Positions 47,259 through 56,521 of a stretch of DNA of 64,000 bases are shown here, piece after piece; positions within the stretch are counted from its first letter, which is position 1, and the number at the start of each line of letters is the position of its first letter. This DNA is from Shewanella atlantica (GTDB taxonomy: Bacteria > Pseudomonadota > Gammaproteobacteria > Enterobacterales > Shewanellaceae). Where the stretch lies: positions 744,001-808,000 of the forward strand of contig NZ_RXNV01000001.1 in assembly GCF_003966265.1 (NCBI RefSeq). Reading direction: 5' to 3'. Position numbers and translations under genes: made by a program. The notes beneath the pieces are model-generated. The model was not told the origin of the DNA, ran no database searches, and saw only the letters and a list, made by a program, of their open reading frames with translations.

Positions 47259-49829
47259 ATGCCGGTAAAGCCCATCTTTATGTTTGCCCTGATAGTTTTT
47301 TTTAGTCACTCGGCAATGAGTGCACAATACCAACGCCCCTCTCAACCATTGCAGGATATCGTAGAACAAAACAAAAAAGTGAGCACCCGCTTATCGGATA
47401 ACAAGCAATGGCTGGCCATACTCACGCCAGAATCGCATATCGATATCGAAACCTTAGCCCAAAAAGAGCTCAAACTAGCGGGTCTGAGGTTATCACCTAA
47501 GCAACTGACCCCAAGTCGTATCAAGGCCAGATACTCCAACATCGAATTAATCAATCTAAGCGATAACTCGGTAAAGCCGGACACCATTATCACGCCAGCG
47601 ACAATGACCGTCACTAAGGTGAAATTTTCTCCCGATAGTCGTTTTCTCAGCTATATCGGAATATCTGGCCATGGTGCCGACCTCTACCTATACGAGATAG
47701 CGACCGGCCAAAGCTTCAAGCTAAACAAGACACGTATCAATGCCAGCCTGGGGCTGAAATACCAATGGCTGCATAACAGCCAGGGCTTAGCGACCAGTAT
47801 TGCCATTGATAGTGAACGCTTACCACAGGCACATCAACTTCTTGGGCCAAACATCAGTGTTGCCAGTGGCAAAAAAGCGCCCAGACGAACCTATCAGGAT
47901 CTATTGAAGAATGCACAGGATGAAGCACAATTCACTCAACTGACCACCAGTCAACTGAGCATCATAATGCTTGATGGTCAGGTGACAAAAATCGGTCAGC
48001 CTGCAATTAACATCGGCTTTAGCCTTTCCCCCGATGATGACTACATGTTGGTGAAGCGTATCAAGCCCCCCTTCTCACATATGGTAAAATACCGGGATTT
48101 TGCTCAATCGGTGGAGATGTACCATAGCTCGGGAGAAAAACTCGCGACTCTTGCCGAACTTGAGAGTGGCGAATTTCGCCCATCGGGCAGCGACTCCGTC
48201 ACAAAGGGCCCCAGATTAATTCACTGGCGCAGCGATAAACCCAATACTCTGGCTTATGTCGAGGCGCTCGACGGAGGCGACAGCAACAAGAAAGCACAAT
48301 ACCGGGATCAACTTAGGGAGATAACCCCTCCATTTAACCTTGCGCCTAAGGCCTTAGTTAAAACCCCCTGGCGAATTGCGAACGTTCAATGGGGCGAAGA
48401 CAATCTCGCACTCATCACTGAGCGGCACTCAAGCGAGAAGCAGATGAGAGTCAGCTTCCTGGACACCACATCTGTATCTGACAACTCCGTATCGGGTAAT
48501 GCCACTGAGATGCAGCTCTGGTACCAAAAGGCACTCAGAGATACCTATAATGATCCCGGTAGCCTCTACCGGCATAGGTGGAACTCAGGTCTCGAGCGCT
48601 ACGGGCACGTTTTTTCCGTCGATAATCAAAGCCTGGTCCATTATGGATTAGGTGCATCTCCTAAAGGCTATCAGCCTTTCCTGAAAATGACGAAGATTCC
48701 GTTAAAAGATGAAGGGGAAGATACTTATCTTGATAAGAGGATAGGCAAAGAGGCTGTTAGCCAAGTCTCATCAACACGCTCTACGACCAACTCTACGACA
48801 CTGTGGCGCTCGGCGAGTGACAAGCTGGAAAGCGTTCGCTATCTGCTTAGCCTTGATCCGCTCAGGCTCATCATCAACAGGCAATCGAGCGATACACCAT
48901 CGCACCTAGTTCTGCTCGATGTTCAAAGCAATACAGAGCGGGTATTACAACAAAAAGAAACCTCGATAGCTGCGTTTAAAGGAGTCAGCCGACAACTCGT
49001 GACCTACACGAGAGGTGATGGTTTACCTTTGTCGGGGAACCTTTACCTGCCTGCCGGCTACACAGAAAAAGATGGTCCGCTTCCGGTACTGATGTGGGCC
49101 TACCCCCGAGAATACAAGAATGCCGAGGTAGCCAGTCAGGTCAATTACTCTCCCAATCAATACAGCTATATCAGCGCCAAGGGACCGGTGCCGTTTGTTG
49201 CCAATGGTTTTGCCGTGTTCGACCGGGTCGCCATGCCCATAGTCGGAGAAGGAAAAGAGAAACCTAACGATAACTTTCGCAGTCAACTCATCGCTAATGC
49301 CACGGCGGCAATAGACACCTTAGTCGAAATGGGCGTCGCAGACAGAGACCAAATTGCAATCGGTGGTCACTCCTACGGGGCCTTTATGGTCGCCAACCTG
49401 CTTGCTCATTCGGATCTGTTTGCTGCCGGCATCGCCAGAAGCGGCGCCTATAACCGCACCTTGACGCCATTTGGCTTTCAAAATGAGAAACGTAACTTCT
49501 GGGAGGCACCGAGTCTGTATCAGCAGATATCCCCTTTCACTCATGCCGATAAAATTGATGAGCCACTGCTGCTGATGCACGGCGAGATGGATGCCAACTC
49601 GGGCACTTATCCCATGCAATCGGCCAGACTGTTTAAGGCTATCAGAGGTCTGGGCGGCAACGCCAGACTGGTCACCTTTCCCTTCGAGAGTCACAGCTAT
49701 CAGGCTAAAGAATCTCTGATGCATATGCTGTGGGAACAGGAAAACTGGTTAGAGCAGCACCTGCGGATTAAAACTAAAACTAAAAATAAGGATGAGACAG
49801 CTTTGGAAACCAGCGTCTCATTTCATTGA
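47259..49829 (+). CDS. Exported S9-family prolyl oligopeptidase-like peptidase
   Basis: The protein (856 residues from ATG 47259, chosen because GGAG lies six bases upstream) has a signal peptide (MPVKPIFMFALIVFFSHSAMSA) and acts in the periplasm. A long N-terminal propeller-like region (about 60-590, including VKFSPDSRFLSYIG) is followed by an alpha/beta-hydrolase domain. The catalytic Ser is in AIGGHSYGAFMVANLL (G-x-S-x-G), the Asp in LMHGEMDANSG and the His in FPFESHSYQ. LYLPAGYTEKDGPLPVLMWAYPREY opens the domain, as in the glutamyl-endopeptidase-like S9 group. It is downstream of the TonB receptor and 22 bases before the phosphatase. Confidence 0.92.
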   Translation: MPVKPIFMFALIVFFSHSAMSAQYQRPSQPLQDIVEQNKKVSTRLSDNKQWLAILTPESHIDIETLAQKELKLAGLRLSPKQLTPSRIKARYSNIELINLSDNSVKPDTIITPATMTVTKVKFSPDSRFLSYIGISGHGADLYLYEIATGQSFKLNKTRINASLGLKYQWLHNSQGLATSIAIDSERLPQAHQLLGPNISVASGKKAPRRTYQDLLKNAQDEAQFTQLTTSQLSIIMLDGQVTKIGQPAINIGFSLSPDDDYMLVKRIKPPFSHMVKYRDFAQSVEMYHSSGEKLATLAELESGEFRPSGSDSVTKGPRLIHWRSDKPNTLAYVEALDGGDSNKKAQYRDQLREITPPFNLAPKALVKTPWRIANVQWGEDNLALITERHSSEKQMRVSFLDTTSVSDNSVSGNATEMQLWYQKALRDTYNDPGSLYRHRWNSGLERYGHVFSVDNQSLVHYGLGASPKGYQPFLKMTKIPLKDEGEDTYLDKRIGKEAVSQVSSTRSTTNSTTLWRSASDKLESVRYLLSLDPLRLIINRQSSDTPSHLVLLDVQSNTERVLQQKETSIAAFKGVSRQLVTYTRGDGLPLSGNLYLPAGYTEKDGPLPVLMWAYPREYKNAEVASQVNYSPNQYSYISAKGPVPFVANGFAVFDRVAMPIVGEGKEKPNDNFRSQLIANATAAIDTLVEMGVADRDQIAIGGHSYGAFMVANLLAHSDLFAAGIARSGAYNRTLTPFGFQNEKRNFWEAPSLYQQISPFTHADKIDEPLLLMHGEMDANSGTYPMQSARLFKAIRGLGGNARLVTFPFESHSYQAKESLMHMLWEQENWLEQHLRIKTKTKNKDETALETSVSFH

Positions 49830-49851
49830 ATAAGAGTAATAGGACATACAT

Positions 49852-51258
49852 ATGCGTGCTTTGACAGCCTGTTTAACGCTCTCAATATTGATTAGCTGCA
49901 TCAATACGGCTCAAGCAACGGCAACAAAGAAAGTCATAGAAGATGAGCACCTCCCCAGAAATATCATCTACCTGATCGGCGATGGTATGGGACCTGCGTA
50001 TACTTCGGCTTACCGATATTACTCAGACAAGCCCGATACAAAAGCTGTCGAGAGGACTATATTCGATGAATTACTCGTGGGCATGGCAAGTACCTATCCG
50101 GACGATGATACCTATGTCACCGACTCGGCCGCGGCGGCAACCGCGCTAGCCACCAGCACCAAGAGCTATAACGGTGCCATTGCGGTCGACCATCAGCACC
50201 ATGCACTGCCGACTCTCCTCGAGATAGCTAAGCAGAAGGGGAAAACAACGGCTGTTGTGGTGACATCACAGATAAATCATGCCACCCCAGCCAGCTTTCT
50301 GGCTCACAACGAGAGCCGAGGAAATTACGATGCTATCGCCGATAGTTACCTTACAAATCTAATCAAGGGTAAACCCGTCGCGGATCTGATGTTGGGTGGT
50401 GGTACTAAATACTTCATTCGGGAACAGAGAAACCTGACATCTGAGTTCGAAGCACTCGGCTATCACTATATCGATAGACTCGTTCAACTGGACGACGTTG
50501 AGACGCTGCCGGCATTAGGCCTGTTTTCGCCATCGGGACTACCAGCGGCATTGGGCAGCGACGACCCTCTCAGGCTCACCACTATGACAGATAGCGCATT
50601 GAGGCTGCTGTCATCACAATCGGATCCATTTGTGATAATGATTGAAGGCAGCCAGATAGACTGGTGCGGTCATAGCAATGATATCGTCTGCGCCATGACC
50701 GAGATGCACGATTTCGCCAATACCTTAGAGAGGGTAAAACGCTATATCGATAACCATCCCGACACCTTACTGATTGCCACCGCAGATCACTCCACCGGCG
50801 GGCTGACACTCGGTAAAAAAGGGGTATACCAGTGGAAAGGCAAGCAATTACAATTGATCACTATGCTGCCCGAAGAGATTGCAGACAAGTTGATTGCAAC
50901 GCCAAAAATTCTGGATAAACCAAACAGCTTCAATCGTTTTTGGACTGATCATATCGGCATAACCCAACCAGTTGAGGCACAAGATGAGTTAAGGCAACAG
51001 CTCCTGGCCAACCTTCAGCAAGAGAAGGCCAAGGACAAAGTTGAGACTCTGATTAAGTCAGCAATAGACACGCTGACTCATACAGGCTGGACGACCTCGG
51101 GTCACGATGGCATCGACGTACAAATTTTTGCCTATGGCAGAGGTAGCCACTACTTCGCAGGGCATATGGATAATACTGAGATAGCGGCAAACTTAATCGA
51201 GATGATCAATCGCAAGAAAAGCAGTCATAGCGCGCTGTTACTGGAGCCCAGAATTTAG
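49852..51258 (+). CDS. Alkaline phosphatase, PhoA superfamily
   Basis: The 468-residue exported protein (signal peptide MRALTACLTLSILISCINTAQA) hydrolyses phosphate monoesters in the periplasm. The nucleophile Ser92 is in YVTDSAAAATALAT. Metal ligands are in LIGDGMGPAY (Asp44), VVTSQINHATPASF, MIEGSQIDWCGHSND, TADHSTGGL and GSHYFAGHMDNTEI. Compared with E. coli PhoA it belongs to the marine group with a longer loop before the last ligand. It closes the receptor-peptidase-phosphatase gene run, an unusual partner for a peptidase and compatible with phosphopeptide scavenging. The strong stem-loop at 51325-51368 follows. Confidence 0.93.
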   Translation: MRALTACLTLSILISCINTAQATATKKVIEDEHLPRNIIYLIGDGMGPAYTSAYRYYSDKPDTKAVERTIFDELLVGMASTYPDDDTYVTDSAAAATALATSTKSYNGAIAVDHQHHALPTLLEIAKQKGKTTAVVVTSQINHATPASFLAHNESRGNYDAIADSYLTNLIKGKPVADLMLGGGTKYFIREQRNLTSEFEALGYHYIDRLVQLDDVETLPALGLFSPSGLPAALGSDDPLRLTTMTDSALRLLSSQSDPFVIMIEGSQIDWCGHSNDIVCAMTEMHDFANTLERVKRYIDNHPDTLLIATADHSTGGLTLGKKGVYQWKGKQLQLITMLPEEIADKLIATPKILDKPNSFNRFWTDHIGITQPVEAQDELRQQLLANLQQEKAKDKVETLIKSAIDTLTHTGWTTSGHDGIDVQIFAYGRGSHYFAGHMDNTEIAANLIEMINRKKSSHSALLLEPRI

Positions 51259-51324
51259 AAACTCCCCCCTAAAGCTCGTCATCAAAAGCCCGCCACTAAA
51301 ACCCAAGGGCTTCATTACCTTTGA

Positions 51325-51368
51325 GCTAAAAGTGCTCCTCTTCGTCGCTGCAGAGGAGCACTTTTAGC
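51325..51368. terminator. 17-bp perfect stem-loop after the phosphatase gene
   Basis: GCTAAAAGTGCTCCTCT (51325-51341) pairs completely with 51352-51368 around a 10-base loop. The right arm includes four T but no long U run follows. It marks the end of the receptor-peptidase-phosphatase unit. Confidence 0.8.
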
Positions 51369-51526
51369 TATCCCCTGCTATCAGGAACTTCATTCGGACG
51401 CAGTCAATTTCAAATAACAAAGCCCCGATAGAACCAGGCAATATAAAATCTTTTAAATTACCCTGCCTGAAATGCTATTATCTGCAGCAATCGGCCAAGC
51501 GCCAAACAAACCAAAGAGACGACACC

Positions 51527-51898
51527 ATGAGCAAAAGCCCAAAAGATGCAAGCCAGATGACTCCGGAAGCTCGCTACGACTATTTTATCGAGCAGGCTAA
51601 GGAGCATAAGACCCTTTGGACACTACAAGACAATGATGGTTGTGTCATGTTAACCACCGAAGAGGAAGATTGCATTCCAATGTGGCCGAGTGAAGAAGCC
51701 GCAAAGCAGTGGGCTGTTGATGATTGGAAAGATTGCACTACCTTGTCTATCCCTCTTGCCGAATGGCTTGAGCGTTGGGTTCCAGGCATGCAAGACGATG
51801 ATCTTTTCGTTGCAGTATTCCCAATCCAGGAAGATTTAGGTGTGGTTATCGAACCCTATGAAGTTGAGCAGCGACTGACCCCTAAACAACGCCACTAA
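51527..51898 (+). CDS. DUF2750 family small cytoplasmic protein
   Basis: The 123-residue acidic protein has no signal or membrane segment. DYFIEQAKEHKTLWTLQDNDGCVMLTTEEEDCIPMWPSEEAAKQWAVDDWKDCTTLSIPLAEWLERWVPGM reads like the DUF2750 family, in which a conserved W-x-L and P-x-W-x-x-x-E-x-A pattern recurs; no function is known. It is followed after 11 bases by a small membrane protein gene whose ribosome-binding site lies at its stop codon. Confidence 0.8.
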   Translation: MSKSPKDASQMTPEARYDYFIEQAKEHKTLWTLQDNDGCVMLTTEEEDCIPMWPSEEAAKQWAVDDWKDCTTLSIPLAEWLERWVPGMQDDDLFVAVFPIQEDLGVVIEPYEVEQRLTPKQRH

Positions 51899-51909
51899 GG
51901 AGATCCAGG

Positions 51910-52428
51910 TTGGATAACCAAGCCGTTAAGTCTACGAATTCTGACAAGCCAACAACCGAAGAGGCTACAGAAGCAAAAAAGCAGAGTACTGCAGCTCCGG
52001 AAAGTAAGGTAACCGCTAAACCGGTGAAGTCTAAGCTACCCAAACGACTCGCTGCCTTATGTGCCTTGCTCGCCATCGCCTCGATCAGCGGCATCATAGC
52101 CAAGCAGGGGGTGCTTTTTTGTATTATTACCCTGTTGATAGTCGTGGCTATTCTTGGACGCCAAAGAACGGCTATGTATATGCTTCAGGGCTATACTCTA
52201 ATCCAACTTGCCTTAGTAAGCATGCTGCCGGTGATCTTATACGATCCCGGTAACTTGGTTGTAGGAAATCCTTCGAGCTTTCAAATCGGAGAGCTGCAAG
52301 GGAAGATCCCAGACTATGTTATCTTCGCTCTATTAATTCTGTTCTCTATGTTACAAGTATGGATAGCCTTCACCCCTAAGGTAAAAGCTTACTTTAACAC
52401 TAAGATAAATATGAATATTATGAGCTAA
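51910..52428 (+). CDS. Small membrane protein with charged N-terminus, function unknown
   Basis: The 172-residue product starts at TTG 51910, supported by AAGGAG seven bases upstream. Residues 1-43 are polar and rich in Thr, Lys, Glu and Ala, followed by three or four hydrophobic helices (about 46-60, 66-84, 92-112, 138-156). I do not recognise a family. The gene is linked to the DUF2750 gene and precedes a bidirectional terminator shared with the convergent erpA. Confidence 0.68.
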   Translation: MDNQAVKSTNSDKPTTEEATEAKKQSTAAPESKVTAKPVKSKLPKRLAALCALLAIASISGIIAKQGVLFCIITLLIVVAILGRQRTAMYMLQGYTLIQLALVSMLPVILYDPGNLVVGNPSSFQIGELQGKIPDYVIFALLILFSMLQVWIAFTPKVKAYFNTKINMNIMS

Positions 52429-52451
52429 TGCAGTAGCTTACAGCAGGTATT

Positions 52452-52486
52452 AAAAAAGCCAGTTGTGTTAACAACTGGCTTTTTTT
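52452..52486. terminator. Bidirectional terminator between convergent genes
   Basis: A 15-bp perfect stem (52452-52466 with 52471-52485, AAAAAAGCCAGTTGT) has loop GTTA, with A and T runs at its base. It ends both the rightward membrane protein transcript and leftward erpA. Confidence 0.92.
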
Positions 52487-52510
52487 GAATCAATTTTTAG
52501 TCGAAACCGC

Positions 52511-52873
52511 TTATACCGAGAAGCTGGCACCACAACCACAGGTAGTGGTTGCGTTAGGATTTTTCACGAAGAAACGAGAACCTTCCAGTCCAGAGGTGTA
52601 ATCCACTTCGCCGCCTACAAGATATTGTAAGCTCATTGGGTCTACCACTAACTGAACGCCTTGTTTTTCAACGGTGAAATCGCCTTCATTAACTTTTTCA
52701 TCGAAGGTAAAGCCATACTGAAAACCAGAACAACCACCACCGGTTACGTATACGCGTAGTTTTAACGCATCATTTTCCTCTTCTTCAAGCAAGGTTTTTA
52801 CTTTTGAAGCGGCGGCATCCGTGAATTGGATAGGCAGTGCATCTTCAGCTTGTTCAGTAGTTTGTTCAGTCAT
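52511..52873 (-). CDS. erpA: Iron-sulfur cluster insertion protein ErpA
   Basis: ErpA is an A-type carrier that delivers Fe-S clusters to targets such as IspG/IspH and respiratory enzymes. The 120-residue protein has the three conserved cysteines C48 ([11 protein letters not shown]), C112 and C114 ([11 protein letters not shown]). [19 protein letters not shown] and [19 protein letters not shown] are typical. It is downstream of a DUF6776-like gene on the same strand with a 128-base gap. Confidence 0.97.
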   Translation of the reverse strand: MTEQTTEQAEDALPIQFTDAAASKVKTLLEEEENDALKLRVYVTGGGCSGFQYGFTFDEKVNEGDFTVEKQGVQLVVDPMSLQYLVGGEVDYTSGLEGSRFFVKNPNATTTCGCGASFSV

Positions 52874-53001
52874 GAGTACCTCTTACATCTGTTGGCTGAG
52901 CGGGATTATCCGATACCTGACCATTTTGTTCAAGTAATATGCGCACCCGATCTGATTTCTGTGATAAAACCGCCCTGTGCAGGCTAAATCACTTACTTTA
53001 T

Positions 53002-53889
53002 CTATGGTTTCTTCTGTACCGTTTTCACCGTTTCACTGGTCGATAGCGGCTCGCTTACCACAGGTTTAACCTCAAGTGAGCGTTCAGTATTAAGTTCATC
53101 TTCAGTAACCGGCTCTGACTGCAACTCTATAAGATCATCCTCAAGTGCAGAAGATGGCTGAACTTCGGTTGCTTTTTGCGGTAAAACATCCACAGCGGCA
53201 AACTCGATTTCGGCCTGTGATCCCTTAGTCCAACGGCTCGAAGGCACAATGACCTTAGTTTTCAGATGGGACAGTTCAAACCCTTCTGGCAGGGTAAATT
53301 CTGCATCTAAGATTTGAAAATAGCGGAATCTGAAGTTGAGCTGCAGATCGGCAAGTTTAGCCAGATCTAACTCTACCGCTTCGCCGTCCTGTACACCCAC
53401 AAGTTTTATCTCAGCCCTGCCTTTCAGTGACTGTTTACGCTTTTGCAATTGCGTTAAGATAAGCTTCACCCGATATTGCCTTGGCAATAGGCCCGGCGTT
53501 AACTCCAGCCCATTGATTGACACGCCATCGGCGTTGTTTTCAGGCGCCATGATGCTGCGATAGAAAGAGAGCTCTCTTTCGAGTTCACGTTGTTTTTGAT
53601 GCTGCTCGGAAAACAGCAGCTGCATCTTGTCATTCGCTTCTTTCTCAACCCTAAGCTCGAGATTTTTAGATGCCATGACTTGAGCCTGATTTTTCAACTG
53701 TTTAACCAATGTATCGGTTTGTTCTGTGTTACTCTCTACTACAGGCAGATTATGTTCAGACCACAGATTGTAGCTCAGCCCGCCTAAGGTGAAAGCGACT
53801 AACACCAACAGGCACAGATACACACTGGATGGCCGGAACTTCCGCTCAATCACTTGCATGCGATCGATCCAACGATGATAATTTGGCAT
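53002..53889 (-). CDS. DUF6776-like membrane-anchored coiled-coil protein
   Basis: The 295-residue protein has one membrane helix near residues 23-43 (SSVYLCLLVLVAFTLGGLSYNLW). A predicted coiled coil follows (about 55-115, rich in Gln, Glu, Lys and Leu: QAQVMASKNLELRVEKEANDKMQLLF), then a beta-rich periplasmic domain (LELTPGLLPRQYRVKLILTQL) and a low-complexity acidic tail. The family lies beside erpA or anmK in many gammaproteobacteria, here upstream of erpA, and has no established function. Confidence 0.75.
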   Translation of the reverse strand: MPNYHRWIDRMQVIERKFRPSSVYLCLLVLVAFTLGGLSYNLWSEHNLPVVESNTEQTDTLVKQLKNQAQVMASKNLELRVEKEANDKMQLLFSEQHQKQRELERELSFYRSIMAPENNADGVSINGLELTPGLLPRQYRVKLILTQLQKRKQSLKGRAEIKLVGVQDGEAVELDLAKLADLQLNFRFRYFQILDAEFTLPEGFELSHLKTKVIVPSSRWTKGSQAEIEFAAVDVLPQKATEVQPSSALEDDLIELQSEPVTEDELNTERSLEVKPVVSEPLSTSETVKTVQKKP

Positions 53890-53985
53890 TAACTAACAAC
53901 CTCTTCTCTTATTGTTTGAATAGTTTCTTATATTTAAACCCTGACTCATTTCGGCAATGAGCAACCCAATTTATAGAAGGCTCAG

Positions 53986-55695
53986 GTGCGACACAGATTA
54001 AAGAAGACACATACCCGATGGTTGAGATACCAGAGAACAGAACTGAAAGACACTCTCTCTCAAGCTAAGATCAGTCTGCAACTCTCTATGCTCGCTCTGT
54101 TATTTGCCCTGATGGCCTCGGGTGTGATCTTACTGTTCAGGCTATTACTTATCTGGATAAACACCTACACAGAAACCAGTGAACTGGATTTTACTGAGAT
54201 CATTGACGACTGGCGAGTGTTATTACCACTGATTGGCTCAGTTTTAATCTGGTTAGTGGCACGAATGGGATCTAAACGCTATAAGCGTATGGGGATCGCC
54301 TATGTTTTGCACAGAATTAAACTTCACCACGGTAAGTTACCGCTGCAGTCGGCGCCAAGTCAGTTTTTTCAAGCCCTGTTTGCCCTGGTCACCAACTTTT
54401 CCGTCGGTCGTGAAGGCCCGGTGATCCATTTGGGCGCCGTTACCGCCAGTGTGTTGGCTGAGAAATTTAAACTGCCGGATAACAGTGTTCGCATCATGTG
54501 TGCCAGTGGTATCGCCGCAGGTATCGCCGCCACCTTCAACACGCCACTTGCGGCAGTCATCTTCGTTTTCGAGGTGATCCTGCGCGAATATAAGGTTCAC
54601 TACTTCTTTCCCATCATACTCGCCGCTATCTGCGGGGCGGTATCATCTCAACTGGTATTCGGCAATATTCACGAATACGAGCAGATCGGCATTATCCATA
54701 TACCGCTCTCCCAATATCCGGTTCTGGCGATAAGTGGCGTGCTCTTGGGTTGTGTTGCCGCCCTGTTTAACTTCTCTCTACTCAAGGTTACGGCTACGGG
54801 TCAACACTGGCCGCTCTTGTATCGGGTCTTGTTGGCCGGGGTGATCACCACTATCGTCGGTATCTTCCTGCCCGAGTCTCTTGGCAGTGGTGAACTCGCC
54901 ATCGAACAAGCGATAAGTGAACATCCCAGCATCCTGTTCCTGCTCGCCTTGCTGATAGGTAAGATTATCGCCACCATCGCGGCCATAGGTCTTGGGATCC
55001 CCGGTGGGATCATCGGCCCTATCTTTGGCATAGGTGCATTACTCGGTGCCATATTGGCTCTGACAAGCGCCATCATCTTCCCATCGATCGCCGCCTACAT
55101 AGGTCTCTATACCACCATTGGCATGACCGCAATCATGGGGGTCTGTCTCAGTGCACCGCTTGCCGCTTTAGTCGCGCTGCTCGAGATGACAAATAACCCC
55201 TCGATCATTTTGCCGGCCATGTTCGTCAGCATCCCGGCTTTCCTCGTAGCCCATCAAGGCTTCAAGTCCAAATCACTCTTCCTGCAACAGTTAGAGATCA
55301 TGGGCTTAGGCTATAAGGTCTCCCCCTTAGAACTGGGATTACAAAAACGTGGTGTAAGAGCCTTAATGGATAAGAGGCTCGTTATCGTAAAGGATGACGA
55401 TGCACTGCTACTCGAGGTACTCAAGCGCGCCGCAGGCCGCTCGGTGTTGGTTCGCAATACACAAGGTCAAATGGAGATGCTGCAACTTGAGATGCAACTC
55501 CATGATCATGAGAGCTCCCTAACCCGACACCCTATCGAGGGGCTCCCCGATACTGCGACCCTGAATGAAGTCTACGGTATTCTAAGCCGGGAGCGGCGAG
55601 GTGAGGTATACATCTATCAAGATAAGATAGAGAACATAGTCGGAGTGATAAGCTGGGCGTCCTTGCAACAGGAGATACGGGAAGGACAGGTTTAA
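53986..55695 (+). CDS. Chloride channel/antiporter family (ClC) with C-terminal regulatory region
   Basis: The 569-residue protein has about ten or more hydrophobic helices and the ClC gating signature NFSVGREGPVIHLGA (the Glu of G-R-E-G-P acts as gate and proton relay). The third filter motif appears as GLGIPGGIIGPIFGIGALLGA. The usual first motif GSGIPE is replaced by GSKRYKRMGIAY, so this is a divergent subfamily. Residues after about 440 form a cytoplasmic CBS-like tail (RALMDKRLVIVKDDDALLLEVLKRA). Translation begins at GTG 53986 with AAGG six bases upstream. It probably exchanges chloride and protons across the inner membrane. Confidence 0.88.
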   Translation: MRHRLKKTHTRWLRYQRTELKDTLSQAKISLQLSMLALLFALMASGVILLFRLLLIWINTYTETSELDFTEIIDDWRVLLPLIGSVLIWLVARMGSKRYKRMGIAYVLHRIKLHHGKLPLQSAPSQFFQALFALVTNFSVGREGPVIHLGAVTASVLAEKFKLPDNSVRIMCASGIAAGIAATFNTPLAAVIFVFEVILREYKVHYFFPIILAAICGAVSSQLVFGNIHEYEQIGIIHIPLSQYPVLAISGVLLGCVAALFNFSLLKVTATGQHWPLLYRVLLAGVITTIVGIFLPESLGSGELAIEQAISEHPSILFLLALLIGKIIATIAAIGLGIPGGIIGPIFGIGALLGAILALTSAIIFPSIAAYIGLYTTIGMTAIMGVCLSAPLAALVALLEMTNNPSIILPAMFVSIPAFLVAHQGFKSKSLFLQQLEIMGLGYKVSPLELGLQKRGVRALMDKRLVIVKDDDALLLEVLKRAAGRSVLVRNTQGQMEMLQLEMQLHDHESSLTRHPIEGLPDTATLNEVYGILSRERRGEVYIYQDKIENIVGVISWASLQQEIREGQV

Positions 55696-55848
55696 CAATA
55701 ACGACAGAGGTTCCGCCTCTACATTTTATGGCCTTTGGTGGACCTATTTCAAAGAGTGTGAGCGATCGCAACTTACCAGGCTCTTAAATCTGACATTTTC
55801 GGTTATCATTCCAGCTAAGCCAGCAAGAGTTCAAAGCAGAGGAAGTGC

Positions 55849-56409
55849 ATGAGTAAAGTAGTCGTAATTTCAGGTCATCCCAATCTTAATGAGTCGATGG
55901 CAAATTCAAAAATAATCCAGATACTCAGCTCATTGAATAACACTCATGTACGTTGTCTCGATGACTTATACCCGGATTACAAGATTGATATTCAAGCGGA
56001 GCAGGCTGCGCTGATTGATGCCGATCTGATTATTTTTCAATTCCCGCTCTACTGGTCGACTTATCCGGCCATAATGAAAAAATGGTTCGATGATGTATTC
56101 ACCTATAACTTCGCCTTCGGTCCCGAAGGAGATAAGTTAAAGAACAAGAAGGTGATACTGTCAATCACGGCAGGCGCAACGGCAGAGTCTTATAGCGAAG
56201 GGGATTTTAACTTTATGCCTTTGGATGACTATCTTGAATCAGCACTTCACCCACTCAAGGCTGCTCAGGTAGATCTGGTCGACAGTATCGTTACTTTTAA
56301 TATGAACTCAGATGTCAACGAAGGTGGCAATGTCGATACCGTCAATCGCCTTGTCGTCGAACACGCGGACAGGGTTAAGGCTGCCATAACGCACACGGTT
56401 AATCGCTGA
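55849..56409 (+). CDS. NAD(P)H quinone oxidoreductase-like flavoprotein (KefF/KefG/MdaB family)
   Basis: The 186-residue protein has the flavodoxin-like fold of NQO1 relatives: VVVISGHPNLNESMANSKI binds FMN or FAD phosphate, and ADLIIFQFPLYWSTYPAIMKKWFDDVFTYNFAFG is the hallmark segment that contacts the isoalloxazine ring. Related E. coli proteins are the ancillary subunits KefF/KefG of potassium efflux systems and stand-alone quinone reductases; no kef gene is near, so the latter role is likely. ATG 55849 follows GAGGAAG. Confidence 0.88.
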   Translation: MSKVVVISGHPNLNESMANSKIIQILSSLNNTHVRCLDDLYPDYKIDIQAEQAALIDADLIIFQFPLYWSTYPAIMKKWFDDVFTYNFAFGPEGDKLKNKKVILSITAGATAESYSEGDFNFMPLDDYLESALHPLKAAQVDLVDSIVTFNMNSDVNEGGNVDTVNRLVVEHADRVKAAITHTVNR

Positions 56410-56461
56410 TCTTTACTTGGCAATTGAAGCTGAAAAAAACAAGCTGGCAAGCTGGACTAAC

Positions 56462-56485
56462 CGTCGCGGGACATTACCCGCGACG
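56462..56485. terminator. Stem-loop between flavoprotein gene and aspA
   Basis: CGTCGCGGG pairs with CCCGCGACG (9 bp) around ACATTA between two convergent genes. It has no T run and probably serves as a bidirectional end structure. Confidence 0.7.
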
Positions 56486-56521
56486 TGAACGATTTTCTAA
56501 CTTCGAAGCGATAAACCTGTG

